64,000 nucleotides of DNA from Marinifilum sp. N1E240 (GCF_009295825.1 NZ_WHKF01000002.1:868001-932000), one strand, 5' to 3'; shown: positions 26,272 to 36,485, counted from the first letter of the stretch. Notes: generated by a model from the sequence alone, not told the origin. A program made the numbers and translations.

Positions 26272-27309
26272 TCACTTTAAATGATCCAGTAACTCTTTAA
26301 TACTTGTAATCGCAAGACAGATCGTCTCATCACAAGCCCCATAATAAACCCACAATTCTCCATTACTTTTCTCAACCATTCCATTAGTAAATACAACATT
26401 TTGGAAAAATCCATTACGTTCGTACTCCTTCTCTGGTTTAAGGGCTGGAAGATCTCCTTTTTTTAGAATTTTAGTCGGGTCTTTAAAATCTACTAACAAG
26501 ACTTTCAGTGTGTAAATACTATTTTCACCTTTGGCATGATAAAGAATTAACCAACCTTTATCAGTTTTGATTGGAGATGATCCTCCACCTATTTTTTGAC
26601 TTTCCGAGAGAGAACCATCAGGTCTTAGCAAACAAGTATGATATCCCCAATTCATCATATCTGGCGAAGTCGCGTACCAAATAGAAGGCAAACCAAATCC
26701 TTTATTATCCGGTCGGTGTATTGCTGCATATTTTCCATTTATTTTTTCTGGAAAAAATGCAACATCCTTATTCAATGGGGGAAAGATAATTCCCAATTTC
26801 TCTACAGAAATAAAATCGGTTGTCTTTGCAAGTACAGTTACATATCCATCGCCTGAAACTCCAGTATAATTTATATAATAGGTAAAATCTATTTCAACAA
26901 TACGTGCATCTTCAACTCCAAAACATTCATAATCCAGTTCTGGTGATATAAAAGGTTTATCATCAACTGTAAAATTTACACCATCATTACTTCTGGCTAT
27001 TCTTATATGACTTATGGTTGAAAGATAATCTTTGCCTTTGTAAAAGAAGCCTCTGGTATCTTTAAAAATTAGATTAGGATCGTTCTTTTTAACTCTAATA
27101 ACTTCAGCTTCACCGTGATTGTAATAAGGAATTGTCACAAATTTTTCTTCAGGAAGGCAATTCTCAGCCACTCTCATCAATAGAATAGTTTGATCTTGGT
27201 ACAGTGCCACTCCGGGATTGAAAGCTCCTAACACTTGAAAAGAAGGATTAGAAGGCTTAACATCTTTCGGAAAAAGTAATGGATTATCAGGATGTCTTTT
27301 CATTGCCAC
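26272..27309 (-). CDS. GH130-family mannoside phosphorylase or hydrolase, short form
   Basis: A 345-residue cytoplasmic five-bladed propeller enzyme. It opens with KRHPDNPLLFPKDVKP and FNPGVALYQDQTILLMRV, both usual in GH130, and has the catalytic Asp in GVEDAR (D134), KINGKYAAIHRPDN and KIGGGSSPIKTDKGWL. The expected reaction is reversible phosphorolysis of a beta-mannosidic bond, releasing alpha-mannose 1-phosphate, although some GH130 members are hydrolases. The ATG at 27309 or the Met two codons later may be used. It lies between a zinc-ribbon gene and GT4 in one minus-strand unit. Confidence 0.92.
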   Translation of the reverse strand: MAMKRHPDNPLLFPKDVKPSNPSFQVLGAFNPGVALYQDQTILLMRVAENCLPEEKFVTIPYYNHGEAEVIRVKKNDPNLIFKDTRGFFYKGKDYLSTISHIRIARSNDGVNFTVDDKPFISPELDYECFGVEDARIVEIDFTYYINYTGVSGDGYVTVLAKTTDFISVEKLGIIFPPLNKDVAFFPEKINGKYAAIHRPDNKGFGLPSIWYATSPDMMNWGYHTCLLRPDGSLSESQKIGGGSSPIKTDKGWLILYHAKGENSIYTLKVLLVDFKDPTKILKKGDLPALKPEKEYERNGFFQNVVFTNGMVEKSNGELWVYYGACDETICLAITSIKELLDHLK

Positions 27310-27710
27310 TAAGACATTTGAATCAAATTGGTGAAATTTAAGTACTTACCAGCATCTTCACCATACGAATGAATCTTTTCTTCTGATATTTGGTAAGTAC
27401 ACCTTTCTCCGTATACTCCAGAAAAGAGAATTTCATATTCATGATCCTCTTCATCCTGCATCAAAATTTTATAGATATTTTCATGTACTTTAGAATCTTT
27501 CAAACTCTTATGACACGATGGACAAAACATATTTAGTTTTTCATTTTCCTCCATATCAAAATTCGGATGCTTAAGAATCTCATAATCTCCAAGATGAATA
27601 CTAAATAACAATACACCTCGTTGACCTTTTTCATTTTTAGCTGAAATAACAATTCTATCACTTACATTAAGGTAAGCTCTACAGTGTGGACATATATAAT
27701 TTGCATTCAT
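27309..27710 (-). CDS. Zinc-ribbon protein of unknown function
   Basis: A 133-residue protein starting at ATG 27710; an in-frame extension upstream to 27773 is possible but hydrophobic and unlike the rest. Two Cys pairs, CPHC (residues about 6-9) and CPSC (about 62-65), frame one zinc-ribbon-like unit, with a beta-rich stretch between. No enzyme motif. It shares its last base with the first base of the GH130 start codon, so the two are co-translated and functionally linked. Its role might be regulatory or structural for the mannoside cluster, inferred from position alone. Confidence 0.72.
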   Translation of the reverse strand: MNANYICPHCRAYLNVSDRIVISAKNEKGQRGVLLFSIHLGDYEILKHPNFDMEENEKLNMFCPSCHKSLKDSKVHENIYKILMQDEEDHEYEILFSGVYGERCTYQISEEKIHSYGEDAGKYLNFTNLIQMS

Positions 27711-27930
27711 AATAATTTGTTTTAGTGATACATTTCTATAAAAAAATATACGCCAATAAAAGAAGAAAGTCAATTAAAATAGCTTATAATCAGACACTAA
27801 TCAACAATATAATTTGAATGTAAAAAATACCTTAGTCAATAAGTTTCTATACTACTTCTTATTCAATATTAATTCCTATATATTTGAGATTAAACATGAA
27901 GTAATTTAGTCAGAAAAGGGAAGCTTAAAT

Positions 27931-28305
27931 TTGAAAACAGCGATAAATATAATAAGGTGGGTTGCACGATTTTTAGGAGTATTCTTATTCCTGTTTTTTG
28001 TATGGTTTGCCATTGAAATTGGTGCACCAGATTTCGACGTAATGACAGTTCAGGAAGTAAAGTTATTTTGTGCAAATTTTATGATGTTACTTGGATTAAT
28101 TGTTGTTTGGAAGTTTGAATTAATTGGTAGTATAATCTTAATTGGCTCTTACATATTTTTTTCGTTAGTAAATCATTCCTTTTGGGTAGGACCAGTTTTT
28201 CCTATTTTTCTTTTTATAGGTATATTACATTTACTCTGTTGGCTCACCAATTGCATTTCACTTTTGCGAAAGAATAAATTCTCATTAAATTTTTTGTTAA
28301 AATAA
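27931..28305 (+). CDS. Small integral membrane protein of unknown function
   Basis: A 124-residue protein with four hydrophobic helices (about 5-28, 45-62, 65-82 and 88-112). No polar motif or family is recognised. The start is a TTG at 27931, preceded by an AAAAGGG stretch at a fitting distance; there is no in-frame ATG that would keep the first helix. It sits alone between the minus-strand mannoside unit and the adenylate kinase gene. Confidence 0.6.
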   Translation: MKTAINIIRWVARFLGVFLFLFFVWFAIEIGAPDFDVMTVQEVKLFCANFMMLLGLIVVWKFELIGSIILIGSYIFFSLVNHSFWVGPVFPIFLFIGILHLLCWLTNCISLLRKNKFSLNFLLK

Positions 28306-28405
28306 TAAATGCAAACACGATTTATTCCCAATATATATAGTGTTTGTAGAGCAAATTTTATTATTTTTGACATATTACTATCTTAACAAACATAAATATA
28401 ACCAC

Positions 28406-29575
28406 ATGTTAAACATTGCACTATTTGGACCTCCCGGTGCAGGGAAAGGAACTCAATCGAAAATGCTAATTGAGAAATACAATTTAGCATACATATCTAC
28501 AGGAGATATACTTCGAAAGGAGATTGCAGAAGGATCGGAATTAGGTTTACAAGCAAAAGATATAATCAAAAAGGGTGGGTTAGTACCCGATGAAATAATT
28601 GTTCAGATAATTGAAGAACGAATTAAAACCAATACCGAAGTTAAAGGTTTTCTTTTCGATGGATTTCCTCGAACTACTGTTCAGGCGTATATTCTGGAAG
28701 GATTATTGCTTAAAATGAATACCAAGTTAGATTGTATGTTGAGTCTGGAAGTTCCTGCGGATCAACTACGCAATCGTTTGCTTGAAAGAGCAACAAAAGA
28801 GAATAGAGCAGATGATACTGAAGAAGTAATAAATGTTCGTTTGCAGGAGTACGATACTAAAACTGCACCAGTTGCAACATTTTACAAAGAGAAGGACATT
28901 TATCACGGTATTGATGGATTGGGTGGAATCAACCAAATATTCGATAGGTTAACCAATATTGTAGATCAGACTCTGGAGAAATCCTGGATTAATTTGGTTT
29001 TACTTGGACCTCCGGGCTCGGGTAAAGGCACGCAGGGTAGAAAACTAGCTGAAAAATTTAATCTAGTCTATATTTCTACTGGTCACCTAATGAGACAAGA
29101 GATAAAGAAAGGGACTGAAATGGGAAACAGTGCTAAAACTTATATCGAAAAAGGAGATATTGTACCCGATGAAATTGCAATTAAGCTTATCGAGCGTCAA
29201 ATTAAAAAGCATCCTGATGCCAATGGGTTTATCTTTAAAGGTTTCCCAAGAACCATTGTTCAAGCTTATATATTAGATGGGTTGTTAAGAAAGCTTGAAT
29301 CTACTGTTACCTCTGCAATTAATTTAAATGTACCAACACTTGAGTCGATTAAGAGACTAACTGCTAGAAGTAAAACTCAGAGCAAAAGAGCTTATGATGC
29401 GGATACAGATATTATTATTCATCGCTTAGAACAGCATGAAAAAAGAAGTATTAAGGTTGGAGAATACTACTCCAAACAATCCAAACTCGATCTCGTTAAT
29501 GGTGTCGGAGATGAAGACACAGTTGCGAATCGATTAAGTGAATCAGTAATAGAATCATTTAAAAAGATTAGATAA
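28406..29575 (+). CDS. Double-domain adenylate kinase-like protein
   Basis: A 389-residue fusion of two adenylate kinase domains. The start at ATG 28406 puts the first P-loop GPPGAGKGTQ at residues 7-16. The first domain (1-190) keeps STGDILR, FDGFPRT and RADDTEEVINVRL, so it should be an active NMP kinase. The second domain (about 196-389) keeps GPPGSGKGTQ (201-210) and GFPRT, but changes STGD to STGH, FDGFPRT to FKGFPRT and RADD to RAYDAD. Both lids are the short type. The second half may therefore be regulatory or have another substrate. Confidence 0.9.
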   Translation: MLNIALFGPPGAGKGTQSKMLIEKYNLAYISTGDILRKEIAEGSELGLQAKDIIKKGGLVPDEIIVQIIEERIKTNTEVKGFLFDGFPRTTVQAYILEGLLLKMNTKLDCMLSLEVPADQLRNRLLERATKENRADDTEEVINVRLQEYDTKTAPVATFYKEKDIYHGIDGLGGINQIFDRLTNIVDQTLEKSWINLVLLGPPGSGKGTQGRKLAEKFNLVYISTGHLMRQEIKKGTEMGNSAKTYIEKGDIVPDEIAIKLIERQIKKHPDANGFIFKGFPRTIVQAYILDGLLRKLESTVTSAINLNVPTLESIKRLTARSKTQSKRAYDADTDIIIHRLEQHEKRSIKVGEYYSKQSKLDLVNGVGDEDTVANRLSESVIESFKKIR

Positions 29576-29579
29576 ATTA

Positions 29580-29613
29580 AATAAGCCGTTTTGTAAAAAA
29601 CGGCTTATTTTTT
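29580..29613 (+). terminator. Terminator after the adenylate kinase gene
   Basis: Thirteen-base perfect stem AATAAGCCGTTTT / AAAACGGCTTATT with a 4-base loop and T run. Confidence 0.9.
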
Positions 29614-29701
29614 CTAGTTATCTGAAATTTTACATACTTGACAAGCAGAGAATATAAATTGATCAAATCTCATCCTATATAAAGATGTAATTTTATTAAA
29701 A

Positions 29702-30832
29702 TTGTACGTTTATACATCCATTAAGTCGCCTATGTTTCTAGAAAATCCAAAATTAGATGATTTGTTGTCTTGCTTGAAACAACGAAATGTTCAGGCAACA
29801 GACAATGTATTACTTCTTGTTGCGGAAGAATGCGAGATCTGTTTGGAAAAAATGGTTTCTGCTTTAAATAAACAAAATTACAACTTTGCAGGTGGTGTTT
29901 TTCCAAAGGTTGTTAACAACAATAGAGTCAGTTCAACTGGTATTGTCTTAAAAGCTGTTTCTATGGATGTTTTTCCCGTATATTTTAATACACAGGAAGA
30001 TTTCGAAGAACAGTTTTCAGATTATCAAAACCATAATTTTACTACAGCATTTACCTTAACCGATGGTATTTCAGATTCAGTTTCCAACCATCTAAGAACT
30101 TTATTTACTTACTTAGGTAATGATGTTAATTTTATTGGTGGCGGCACAGGACGACTAACAACGAATAAATCTAAAGGTATTCTTTTTGATAATGATGGAA
30201 TATACAATACTGGGACTTTGGTAATATTTATGGAGAATCCTACTAAAATATCAGCAAGTCATGGTTGGAAAAAATCTGTAGGTCCATTCATCGTTACGAA
30301 ATCGAAAAAAAATGTGATTAAAGAGTTAAATTGGGAAAATGCTTTTGATGTTTATAAAAAATGCTTGATTGAGACTCAAAACATTCAATTGAACAGAGAA
30401 AATTTCAACACACATTCCATTCACTATCCATTTGGCATTTATAAAGAAGAGCGTGATTATATTGTGAGAGATGCCATTGAATTAACAGAAGAAGGCTGCA
30501 TTCGATGTGTTGGAAATATTCCCGAAAACTCATTGGTTGATTTACTAACTATTCAAACAAAAGACATATCGGAAATTCCTGATTTTTTAGTAAAAAAGTG
30601 CATTATCAATGGGAAAAAGACTCCTGAAATACTAATTTTCGATTGCATTTCAAGAGCTGGACACTTCGGCAATGATTTTCATATTGAATTGGATGGAATT
30701 CATAATCAAATACAAAAAGTATATCCAAACGGTAAACTTGAAGGAGTTCTTTCCATCGGTGAAATTTTTTCAAATGGAGAGGGCTATTTAGAGTTACTCA
30801 ATAAATCAGTTGTTTTAGGTTTTTCTTATTAA
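29702..30832 (+). CDS. FIST-domain sensor protein
   Basis: A 376-residue protein with FIST N (about 25-215) and FIST C (about 220-360) domains; recognisable parts are DNVLLLVAEE, TAFTLTDGISDSVSNHLRTLF, FIGGGTGRL and the C-terminal FDCISRAGHFG and GVLSIGEIFSNGEGY. FIST proteins are predicted small-molecule sensors, often paired with signalling kinases, and the next gene is such a kinase 11 bp downstream. No signal peptide. The TTG at 29702 gives the usual N-terminal strand; the first ATG in frame is at 29732, so the start is uncertain. Confidence 0.85.
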   Translation: MYVYTSIKSPMFLENPKLDDLLSCLKQRNVQATDNVLLLVAEECEICLEKMVSALNKQNYNFAGGVFPKVVNNNRVSSTGIVLKAVSMDVFPVYFNTQEDFEEQFSDYQNHNFTTAFTLTDGISDSVSNHLRTLFTYLGNDVNFIGGGTGRLTTNKSKGILFDNDGIYNTGTLVIFMENPTKISASHGWKKSVGPFIVTKSKKNVIKELNWENAFDVYKKCLIETQNIQLNRENFNTHSIHYPFGIYKEERDYIVRDAIELTEEGCIRCVGNIPENSLVDLLTIQTKDISEIPDFLVKKCIINGKKTPEILIFDCISRAGHFGNDFHIELDGIHNQIQKVYPNGKLEGVLSIGEIFSNGEGYLELLNKSVVLGFSY

Positions 30833-30843
30833 TTTTAATAATA

Positions 30844-32544
30844 ATGGATACGAATCGTATTATAACAGATATTTCATTTCTTTACGAACTTTCCCTTTCG
30901 GTGGGACAGTCATTAGACAAAAAGGTGAATTGCAAAAAATTTCTTCATACTTTAATGTCTCGTAAAAACCTTGAATTTGGTGGTGTTTGGCTAAGAAGTT
31001 ATAATATTCCTTACTCTGAAGAAACTTCGGGTTACCGTGCAATATATTCACATCCTATCATAAAATTAGAATCAGAATACGTTTCAGATTCTGAATTTTT
31101 AAATAGTTGTTTCGATAATTCGGACTCCTTTTCGGTAAAATTAGATTCAAAAATCTGTCAAGCCATTGGTTTCAAATTTAAAAATAGGGGAGTTGTAACC
31201 TTTTTTAAACTGCAGGAGTTGGGTTTTTTAGTACTCTATTCTTCTTCAGAACAAACCTGGAGTCAAATAGAACAAACGAAACTAAAAAATGTAATCAATA
31301 AATTTTCCATTTCCATAAAAGCTTGTTTGTTTCACGAAAAATCAATTCACGATTTAATTACGATTTCCAAAACTCAAAATGAATTAAAAAAAGCCAAGCT
31401 AAAAGCAGAGGAATCTAACGAATTAAAATCGGCATTTTTATCGAATATTAGTCACGAATTTAGAACTCCAATTAATTCTATTGTGGGTTTTTCTAATTTA
31501 CTAACCGATTCAGATATACCACCAAGCCAACATAGCGAATTTGTATCTCATATATCATCTAATAGCAATAAACTACTAAAATTGATCAACAACCTTCTTG
31601 ATGTATCTAAGATGGACTCGAATCAATTAGTTATTGAGAGAGAAAATTTCAATATAAACCAATTGATTCGAGAGATTCATTCCAAATATCTAATAAACGA
31701 TTCAAGTACAAATCAAAATGACATATCCATTTCAATTCCTGACAATTACGAAGAATTAACTATTAATTCAGATAAGAAGAAATTTCTTCAGATTTTTGAA
31801 AACTTAATCGATAATGCATTAAAATTTACCTCGAATGGGAATGTGGAATTTGGCTTTTATATGGATGATTATAAATGTCCGGTATTCTTCATAAGAGATA
31901 CTGGGGTTGGTATTTCTAAAGACACTCAAGATGTAGTATTTGACACCTTTAGACAAGTTGAAGGTGACTCAAAAAGGAAATTTGAAGGATCTGGTTTAGG
32001 CTTAACTCTCTGTAAAAAATTACTGGATTTAATGAATGGTGAGATATGGTTTGACTCGGAAGAAAATGTGGGTAGTAATTTTTATTTCAGACTTTCTGGA
32101 ATTGGTCGAATAAAAATGGATTATATCAACGACAATAACACTGAAATTGATTATTTCAATAAAATTAAATCTATCGAGTATTCTAAAAAGAATATTTTAA
32201 TAGCTGAGGATGTTAAATCTAATTTTAACTATTTAAACGCGATAATTGAATTAACAGATGCGAATGTTATTTGGGCAAAGAATGGAAAAGATGCGATCCA
32301 GATTTGTCAGAATAATGACCCCAAAATAGATTTGGTTTTAATGGATATTAGAATGCCTGAAATAGGTGGTTTGGAGGCTATAAATCAAATAAAATCTACA
32401 AACAGATCCATTCCAGTAATTGTACAAACTGCTTTTGCTATGGCAAATGAAAAGGAAGAATGCTTAAATGCTGGCGCCAACGACTTTATCACTAAACCAA
32501 TTGATCCACAAACATTGATGCAAATCTTACAACAGTATTTGTAA
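30844..32544 (+). CDS. Hybrid histidine kinase with receiver domain
   Basis: A 566-residue cytoplasmic kinase with no membrane helix. Order: N-terminal GAF-like region (about 1-175), coiled coil (about 178-198), HisKA with the phospho-His in SNISHEFRTP (H204), HATPase with NLIDNALKFT, DTGVGIS and GSGLGLTL, and a C-terminal receiver (about 440-565) with the phospho-Asp in LMDIRMPE (D501). The FIST gene just upstream is the likely partner: FIST senses the ligand and the kinase relays. No response regulator or HPt partner is adjacent. Confidence 0.93.
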   Translation: MDTNRIITDISFLYELSLSVGQSLDKKVNCKKFLHTLMSRKNLEFGGVWLRSYNIPYSEETSGYRAIYSHPIIKLESEYVSDSEFLNSCFDNSDSFSVKLDSKICQAIGFKFKNRGVVTFFKLQELGFLVLYSSSEQTWSQIEQTKLKNVINKFSISIKACLFHEKSIHDLITISKTQNELKKAKLKAEESNELKSAFLSNISHEFRTPINSIVGFSNLLTDSDIPPSQHSEFVSHISSNSNKLLKLINNLLDVSKMDSNQLVIERENFNINQLIREIHSKYLINDSSTNQNDISISIPDNYEELTINSDKKKFLQIFENLIDNALKFTSNGNVEFGFYMDDYKCPVFFIRDTGVGISKDTQDVVFDTFRQVEGDSKRKFEGSGLGLTLCKKLLDLMNGEIWFDSEENVGSNFYFRLSGIGRIKMDYINDNNTEIDYFNKIKSIEYSKKNILIAEDVKSNFNYLNAIIELTDANVIWAKNGKDAIQICQNNDPKIDLVLMDIRMPEIGGLEAINQIKSTNRSIPVIVQTAFAMANEKEECLNAGANDFITKPIDPQTLMQILQQYL

Positions 32545-32618
32545 AGCAAAATTTTCCAAATTCTCTTCATTCTTAATAAAAGTCTTATAATTCATATTAA
32601 GTTAAATATGATGCATAT

Positions 32619-32650
32619 AAAAAAGGGACCTGATTTAGATCCCTTTTTTT
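32619..32650. terminator. Bidirectional terminator between converging genes
   Basis: Stem AAAAAAGGGA / TCCCTTTTTT with a 12-base loop and A and T runs on either side. It serves the kinase gene on the plus strand and the TPR gene on the minus strand. Confidence 0.87.
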
Positions 32651-32652
32651 AT

Positions 32653-33828
32653 TTATTCCATTCCGTCTAATTTAGACTTCATTTCATTATATTTTTCAAG
32701 ATACTCTTCCTTTTCGTTTCTTAATTTGAAATACAGCTCCTTCAATAACATCATTGAATTCTTTTCGTCTGGTTTCATTTCTAAAACTTTTGTGAAGTAT
32801 GGAAGTACATTTTCGTACTCAACGTAAATACCTTTAATCGCCTCATTGTACTTCTTAGCATCCATAATTTCATTTACTTCTTTATGCTTAGCACTTACTG
32901 CGTTCAAATTAAGAAGTCCAATGTTATACTGAGATGTAAAATCATTAGGGTCTAATTCTAATGCTTTAGCATACATTTCCTCAGCTTTATCAAACTCTTC
33001 AGTTTTCTCATACAAAGTACCTTTTGCTCTGTAAAATGAACCATTCTCAGGATCTAATGCTATTGCTTTATCTAAATAATCAGCTGCCTTCTGAGGCTCT
33101 CCTCCTAGCATATAGTAGTTAATCAATTCAACCAACATCCAAGAATCATTTGGAAACAATTCAAATCCCTTGTGAAGATATTTTACTGATTCTTCTTCAT
33201 TTCCAGCCTTTTTAAGAACATTCGACAAGTTTGCATAAGATTTTGCACCACCATAATTGTGTTCAATTGAAAGTCTGTAATATTTAATTGCTTTCTCAAA
33301 ATTTTCTGATTTTTGAGCTGCCATACCTGCATTAAAAATTACAGCTGTGTCAATAACTGGATTGTCTTTAAACATATCCATTGACTCAATTGTAAGAACT
33401 TTTTCAAAAGCAGCTAGTGCACCTGCATAATCTGATTGATTATATAAGTTAACCGCTTCATTAGTGTAATTTGGAATCATGTTAGTCATCTGAGCTTTCA
33501 CAGGCTTCTTCATTTTTCCTTTTTGATCCAACTCTAGAGCTTTCAAATAAGCATCATAAGCTATATCAAGTGGTGTTTTAGATAACTCTTTGTAAGCAGG
33601 AAGTGGACTTTCAAAAATCCCCTGATATACTTTCCCTTTTACTAGATATGCTTTTGCATAAGCCACACACTTTTCGTGCTGAATACCTTCATCAATAGCT
33701 TCCTTTGCCTTATCTAATTTACCTGAATTTAGATAATTCTGTGCCCCAGTCACTTTACTTTTTTGAGCGAATACTGTCGAAACGCACATAAGCATAACTA
33801 GAATGAATGATAATTTTCTCATAATCAA
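32653..33828 (-). CDS. Secreted tetratricopeptide-repeat protein
   Basis: A 391-residue exported protein with a Sec signal peptide (MRKLSFILVMLMCVSTVFAQ). The mature part is a series of TPR motifs, e.g. AALAAFEKVLTIE, FEKAIKYYRLSIEHNYGGAKSYANLSNVL, PQKAADYLDKAIALDPENGSFYRAKGTLY and FDKAEEMYAKALELDPNDFTSQYNIGLL. It probably acts as a periplasmic scaffold; the partner is unknown. Signal peptide and layout resemble the TPR protein at 19079-19813. The start is either the ATG at 33828 or the Met two codons on. Confidence 0.9.
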   Translation of the reverse strand: MIMRKLSFILVMLMCVSTVFAQKSKVTGAQNYLNSGKLDKAKEAIDEGIQHEKCVAYAKAYLVKGKVYQGIFESPLPAYKELSKTPLDIAYDAYLKALELDQKGKMKKPVKAQMTNMIPNYTNEAVNLYNQSDYAGALAAFEKVLTIESMDMFKDNPVIDTAVIFNAGMAAQKSENFEKAIKYYRLSIEHNYGGAKSYANLSNVLKKAGNEEESVKYLHKGFELFPNDSWMLVELINYYMLGGEPQKAADYLDKAIALDPENGSFYRAKGTLYEKTEEFDKAEEMYAKALELDPNDFTSQYNIGLLNLNAVSAKHKEVNEIMDAKKYNEAIKGIYVEYENVLPYFTKVLEMKPDEKNSMMLLKELYFKLRNEKEEYLEKYNEMKSKLDGME

Positions 33829-33923
33829 TGTTTAGTTTTTATAACAATCTTGAACAAAAATATGTTTTTCTTTTAAATTTTTGAACAAGAATAAGCATTT
33901 TATAATTATTCTAAGTTTTACAA

Positions 33924-36446
33924 CTATTCTTCTGTTCCTTCGATACTGCCTGATTGTTCTGCTGACTCATTTGAACCTTCATTTCCAATCACTTCATCCT
34001 CATTTGATGAGTTTACCTTAGCAACAGCCGCAATTGAATCATTTTTCTTACTCAAATTAATCAATCGAACACCCTGAGTTGCTCGTCCCATAACTCGAAG
34101 ATCCGAAACTGCCAAACGAATAGTAATACCTGATTTGTTAATGATCATTAAATCCTCATTATCAGTAACATTCTTAATAGCAATCAAATCACCAGTTTTC
34201 TCAGTAAGGCTAATTGTTTTAACCCCTTTACCTCCTCTATTAGTTATTCTATAATCATCAATATTTGATCGTTTACCATAACCGTTCTCTGATACAACAA
34301 GGATATCCTCTTCCCCATTCTCAACACATATCATGCCAACAACCTCGTCGCTTTCGTCTTTCAATGTAATTCCACGAACTCCTGAAGCTGTTCTTCCCAT
34401 CGAACGAACCTGATCTTCAGCAAATCGAATTGCTTTACCAGAACGACCGGCAATTAATATTTGATTCTCACCATTGGTTAGTTTCGCCTCTAATAATTGG
34501 TCACCTTCGCGAACAGTAATCGCATTAACACCATTCACACGTGGTCTTGAATATGCTTCAAGTGGAGTTTTCTTAACAACACCTTTCTTTGTACAAAGAA
34601 CAATGTAATTGTTATTAATATACTCTTCCTCTTTAAGGTTAAGAACATTGATATAAGCTTTCACTTTATCATCAGGTTCAATATTTAAAAGATTCTGAAT
34701 TGCTCTACCTTTAGATTGCTTCGTGCCTTCTGGAATCTCGTATACCTTCAACCAGAAACATTTACCTTTTTCAGTAAAGAACAACATGGTATTATGCATT
34801 GTAGCCATAATCATGTGCTCCAAGAAATCTTCTTCACGGGTAATACTCCCTTTTGAACCAACTCCCCCTCTATGTTGAGTTTTAAATTCAGCAAGCGGAG
34901 TACGCTTAATGTAACCCATGTGAGAAATTGTGATCACCATCTCCTCGTCAGCATAGAAATCTTCAGGATTAAATTCTTCAGAAGAATAAACAATATCGGT
35001 TCTTCTTTCATCACCGTATTTCGCCTTAACTTCAGTCAATTCTTCCTTAATGATATCCATTCTCATTTGCTCATTAGCAAGAATTGCTCTCAAATGATCA
35101 ATCAATTTCATCAACTCTTCATATTCAGCATGCAATTTGTCGCGCTCCAAACCTGTCAGTTTTTGCAAACGCATATCAAGTATTGCTTTAGCCTGAATTT
35201 CATCTAAGTCAAAATTACTCATTAAACCATTTCTTGCTTCTTCAGGAGTTTTAGAACCTCTAATCAAAGCAATTACCTGGTCAATATTATCCAAAGCTAT
35301 AATTAAACCTTTTAGGATATGAGCCTTATTTTCAGCCTGACGCAATTCATACTGAGTTCTTCGCACAACAACATCATGACGGTGCTCAACAAAATTATCA
35401 ATTAAGTCACGCAAGTTCAACAGCTGTGGACGACCTTTCACCAACGCAATATTATTTACGCTAAATGAAGTCTGCATTTGTGTGTATTTGTACAGCTTGT
35501 TCAATACAACATTTGCAATAGCATCTCTTTTCAAATCGAAAACGATTCTCATCCCAGTTCGGTCTGATTCATCATTTACATTAGAAATACCATCAATCTT
35601 CTTATCGTTGATTAAATCAGCAGCCTTCATAATAAGTTCTGCCTTATTAACCATATATGGAATCTCACTTACAATGATCTTTTCACGACCATTTTCAGTA
35701 GTTTCAATATTTGTTTTTGCTCTTACAACTACTCTACCTCTACCCGTCTCAAACGCCTCTTTCACGCCCTGGTAGCCATAAATAGTCCCACCTGTAGGAA
35801 AATCCGGAGCTTTAACAATTCGGATCAATTCATCCATTTCTACTTCTTTGTTATCGATAGTAGTAATAATGGCATCAATTGTATCAGATAAATTGTGAGG
35901 TGGCATATTGGTTGCCATACCTACTGCAATACCAGAAGCACCGTTTACAAGTAAATTTGGAATACGGGTTGGAAGTACAGTTGGTTCTTTTAATGATTCA
36001 TCAAAGTTAGGAGCCATATCTACAGTATCCTTATCAAGGTCTGATAAGGTCTCTTCTGCAATCTTATCCATTCTAGCCTCGGTATAACGCATTGCTGCAG
36101 GACTATCTCCATCAACAGAACCGAAGTTACCTTGCCCATCAATTAAAGGATATCGCAAAGACCAATGCTGAGCCATACGAACCATAGTCATATAAACAGA
36201 ACTATCTCCATGTGGGTGATACTTACCTAATACCTCACCAACAATTCTTGCTGATTTTTTATATGGTTTATTGGCTGTAATGCCTAATTCGTTCATTCCA
36301 AATAAAACTCTTCGGTGAACAGGCTTTAGACCGTCTCTAACATCTGGTAGAGCTCTGGAAACAATAACCGACATCGAATAATCGATATAGGCTGACTTCA
36401 TTTCCTCTTCTATATTGATACGTATAATTCTCTCTCCCGTAGTCAT
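33924..36446 (-). CDS. gyrA: DNA gyrase subunit A
   Basis: An 840-residue GyrA, the DNA breakage-reunion subunit of gyrase. The catalytic Tyr is Y121 in [10 protein letters not shown]. The winged-helix quinolone region reads [17 protein letters not shown]: the Ser matching E. coli S83 is present (S82), but the acidic residue matching D87 is a Met (M86, codon 36189-36191). The C-terminal propeller begins after about residue 500; a [10 protein letters not shown] segment near its start looks like a divergent GyrA box. The tail is acidic and Ser-rich (about 800-840). Single-gene unit. Confidence 0.97.
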   Translation of the reverse strand: MTTGERIIRINIEEEMKSAYIDYSMSVIVSRALPDVRDGLKPVHRRVLFGMNELGITANKPYKKSARIVGEVLGKYHPHGDSSVYMTMVRMAQHWSLRYPLIDGQGNFGSVDGDSPAAMRYTEARMDKIAEETLSDLDKDTVDMAPNFDESLKEPTVLPTRIPNLLVNGASGIAVGMATNMPPHNLSDTIDAIITTIDNKEVEMDELIRIVKAPDFPTGGTIYGYQGVKEAFETGRGRVVVRAKTNIETTENGREKIIVSEIPYMVNKAELIMKAADLINDKKIDGISNVNDESDRTGMRIVFDLKRDAIANVVLNKLYKYTQMQTSFSVNNIALVKGRPQLLNLRDLIDNFVEHRHDVVVRRTQYELRQAENKAHILKGLIIALDNIDQVIALIRGSKTPEEARNGLMSNFDLDEIQAKAILDMRLQKLTGLERDKLHAEYEELMKLIDHLRAILANEQMRMDIIKEELTEVKAKYGDERRTDIVYSSEEFNPEDFYADEEMVITISHMGYIKRTPLAEFKTQHRGGVGSKGSITREEDFLEHMIMATMHNTMLFFTEKGKCFWLKVYEIPEGTKQSKGRAIQNLLNIEPDDKVKAYINVLNLKEEEYINNNYIVLCTKKGVVKKTPLEAYSRPRVNGVNAITVREGDQLLEAKLTNGENQILIAGRSGKAIRFAEDQVRSMGRTASGVRGITLKDESDEVVGMICVENGEEDILVVSENGYGKRSNIDDYRITNRGGKGVKTISLTEKTGDLIAIKNVTDNEDLMIINKSGITIRLAVSDLRVMGRATQGVRLINLSKKNDSIAAVAKVNSSNEDEVIGNEGSNESAEQSGSIEGTEE

Positions 36447-36485
36447 CTATTTTTAATTTAAAATTCTACACTTTTATCAGATCTA

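Noticed and set aside
32663-32677. GTCTAATTTAGAC palindrome near the end of the minus-strand TPR gene
   Set aside because: It falls inside coding sequence (the KSKLDG codons), so its likeness to the 4723 and 6786 sites may be chance.
35482-35775. 97-codon frame antisense to gyrA
   Set aside because: Lies inside the conserved GyrA coding region; a shadow of gyrA codons.
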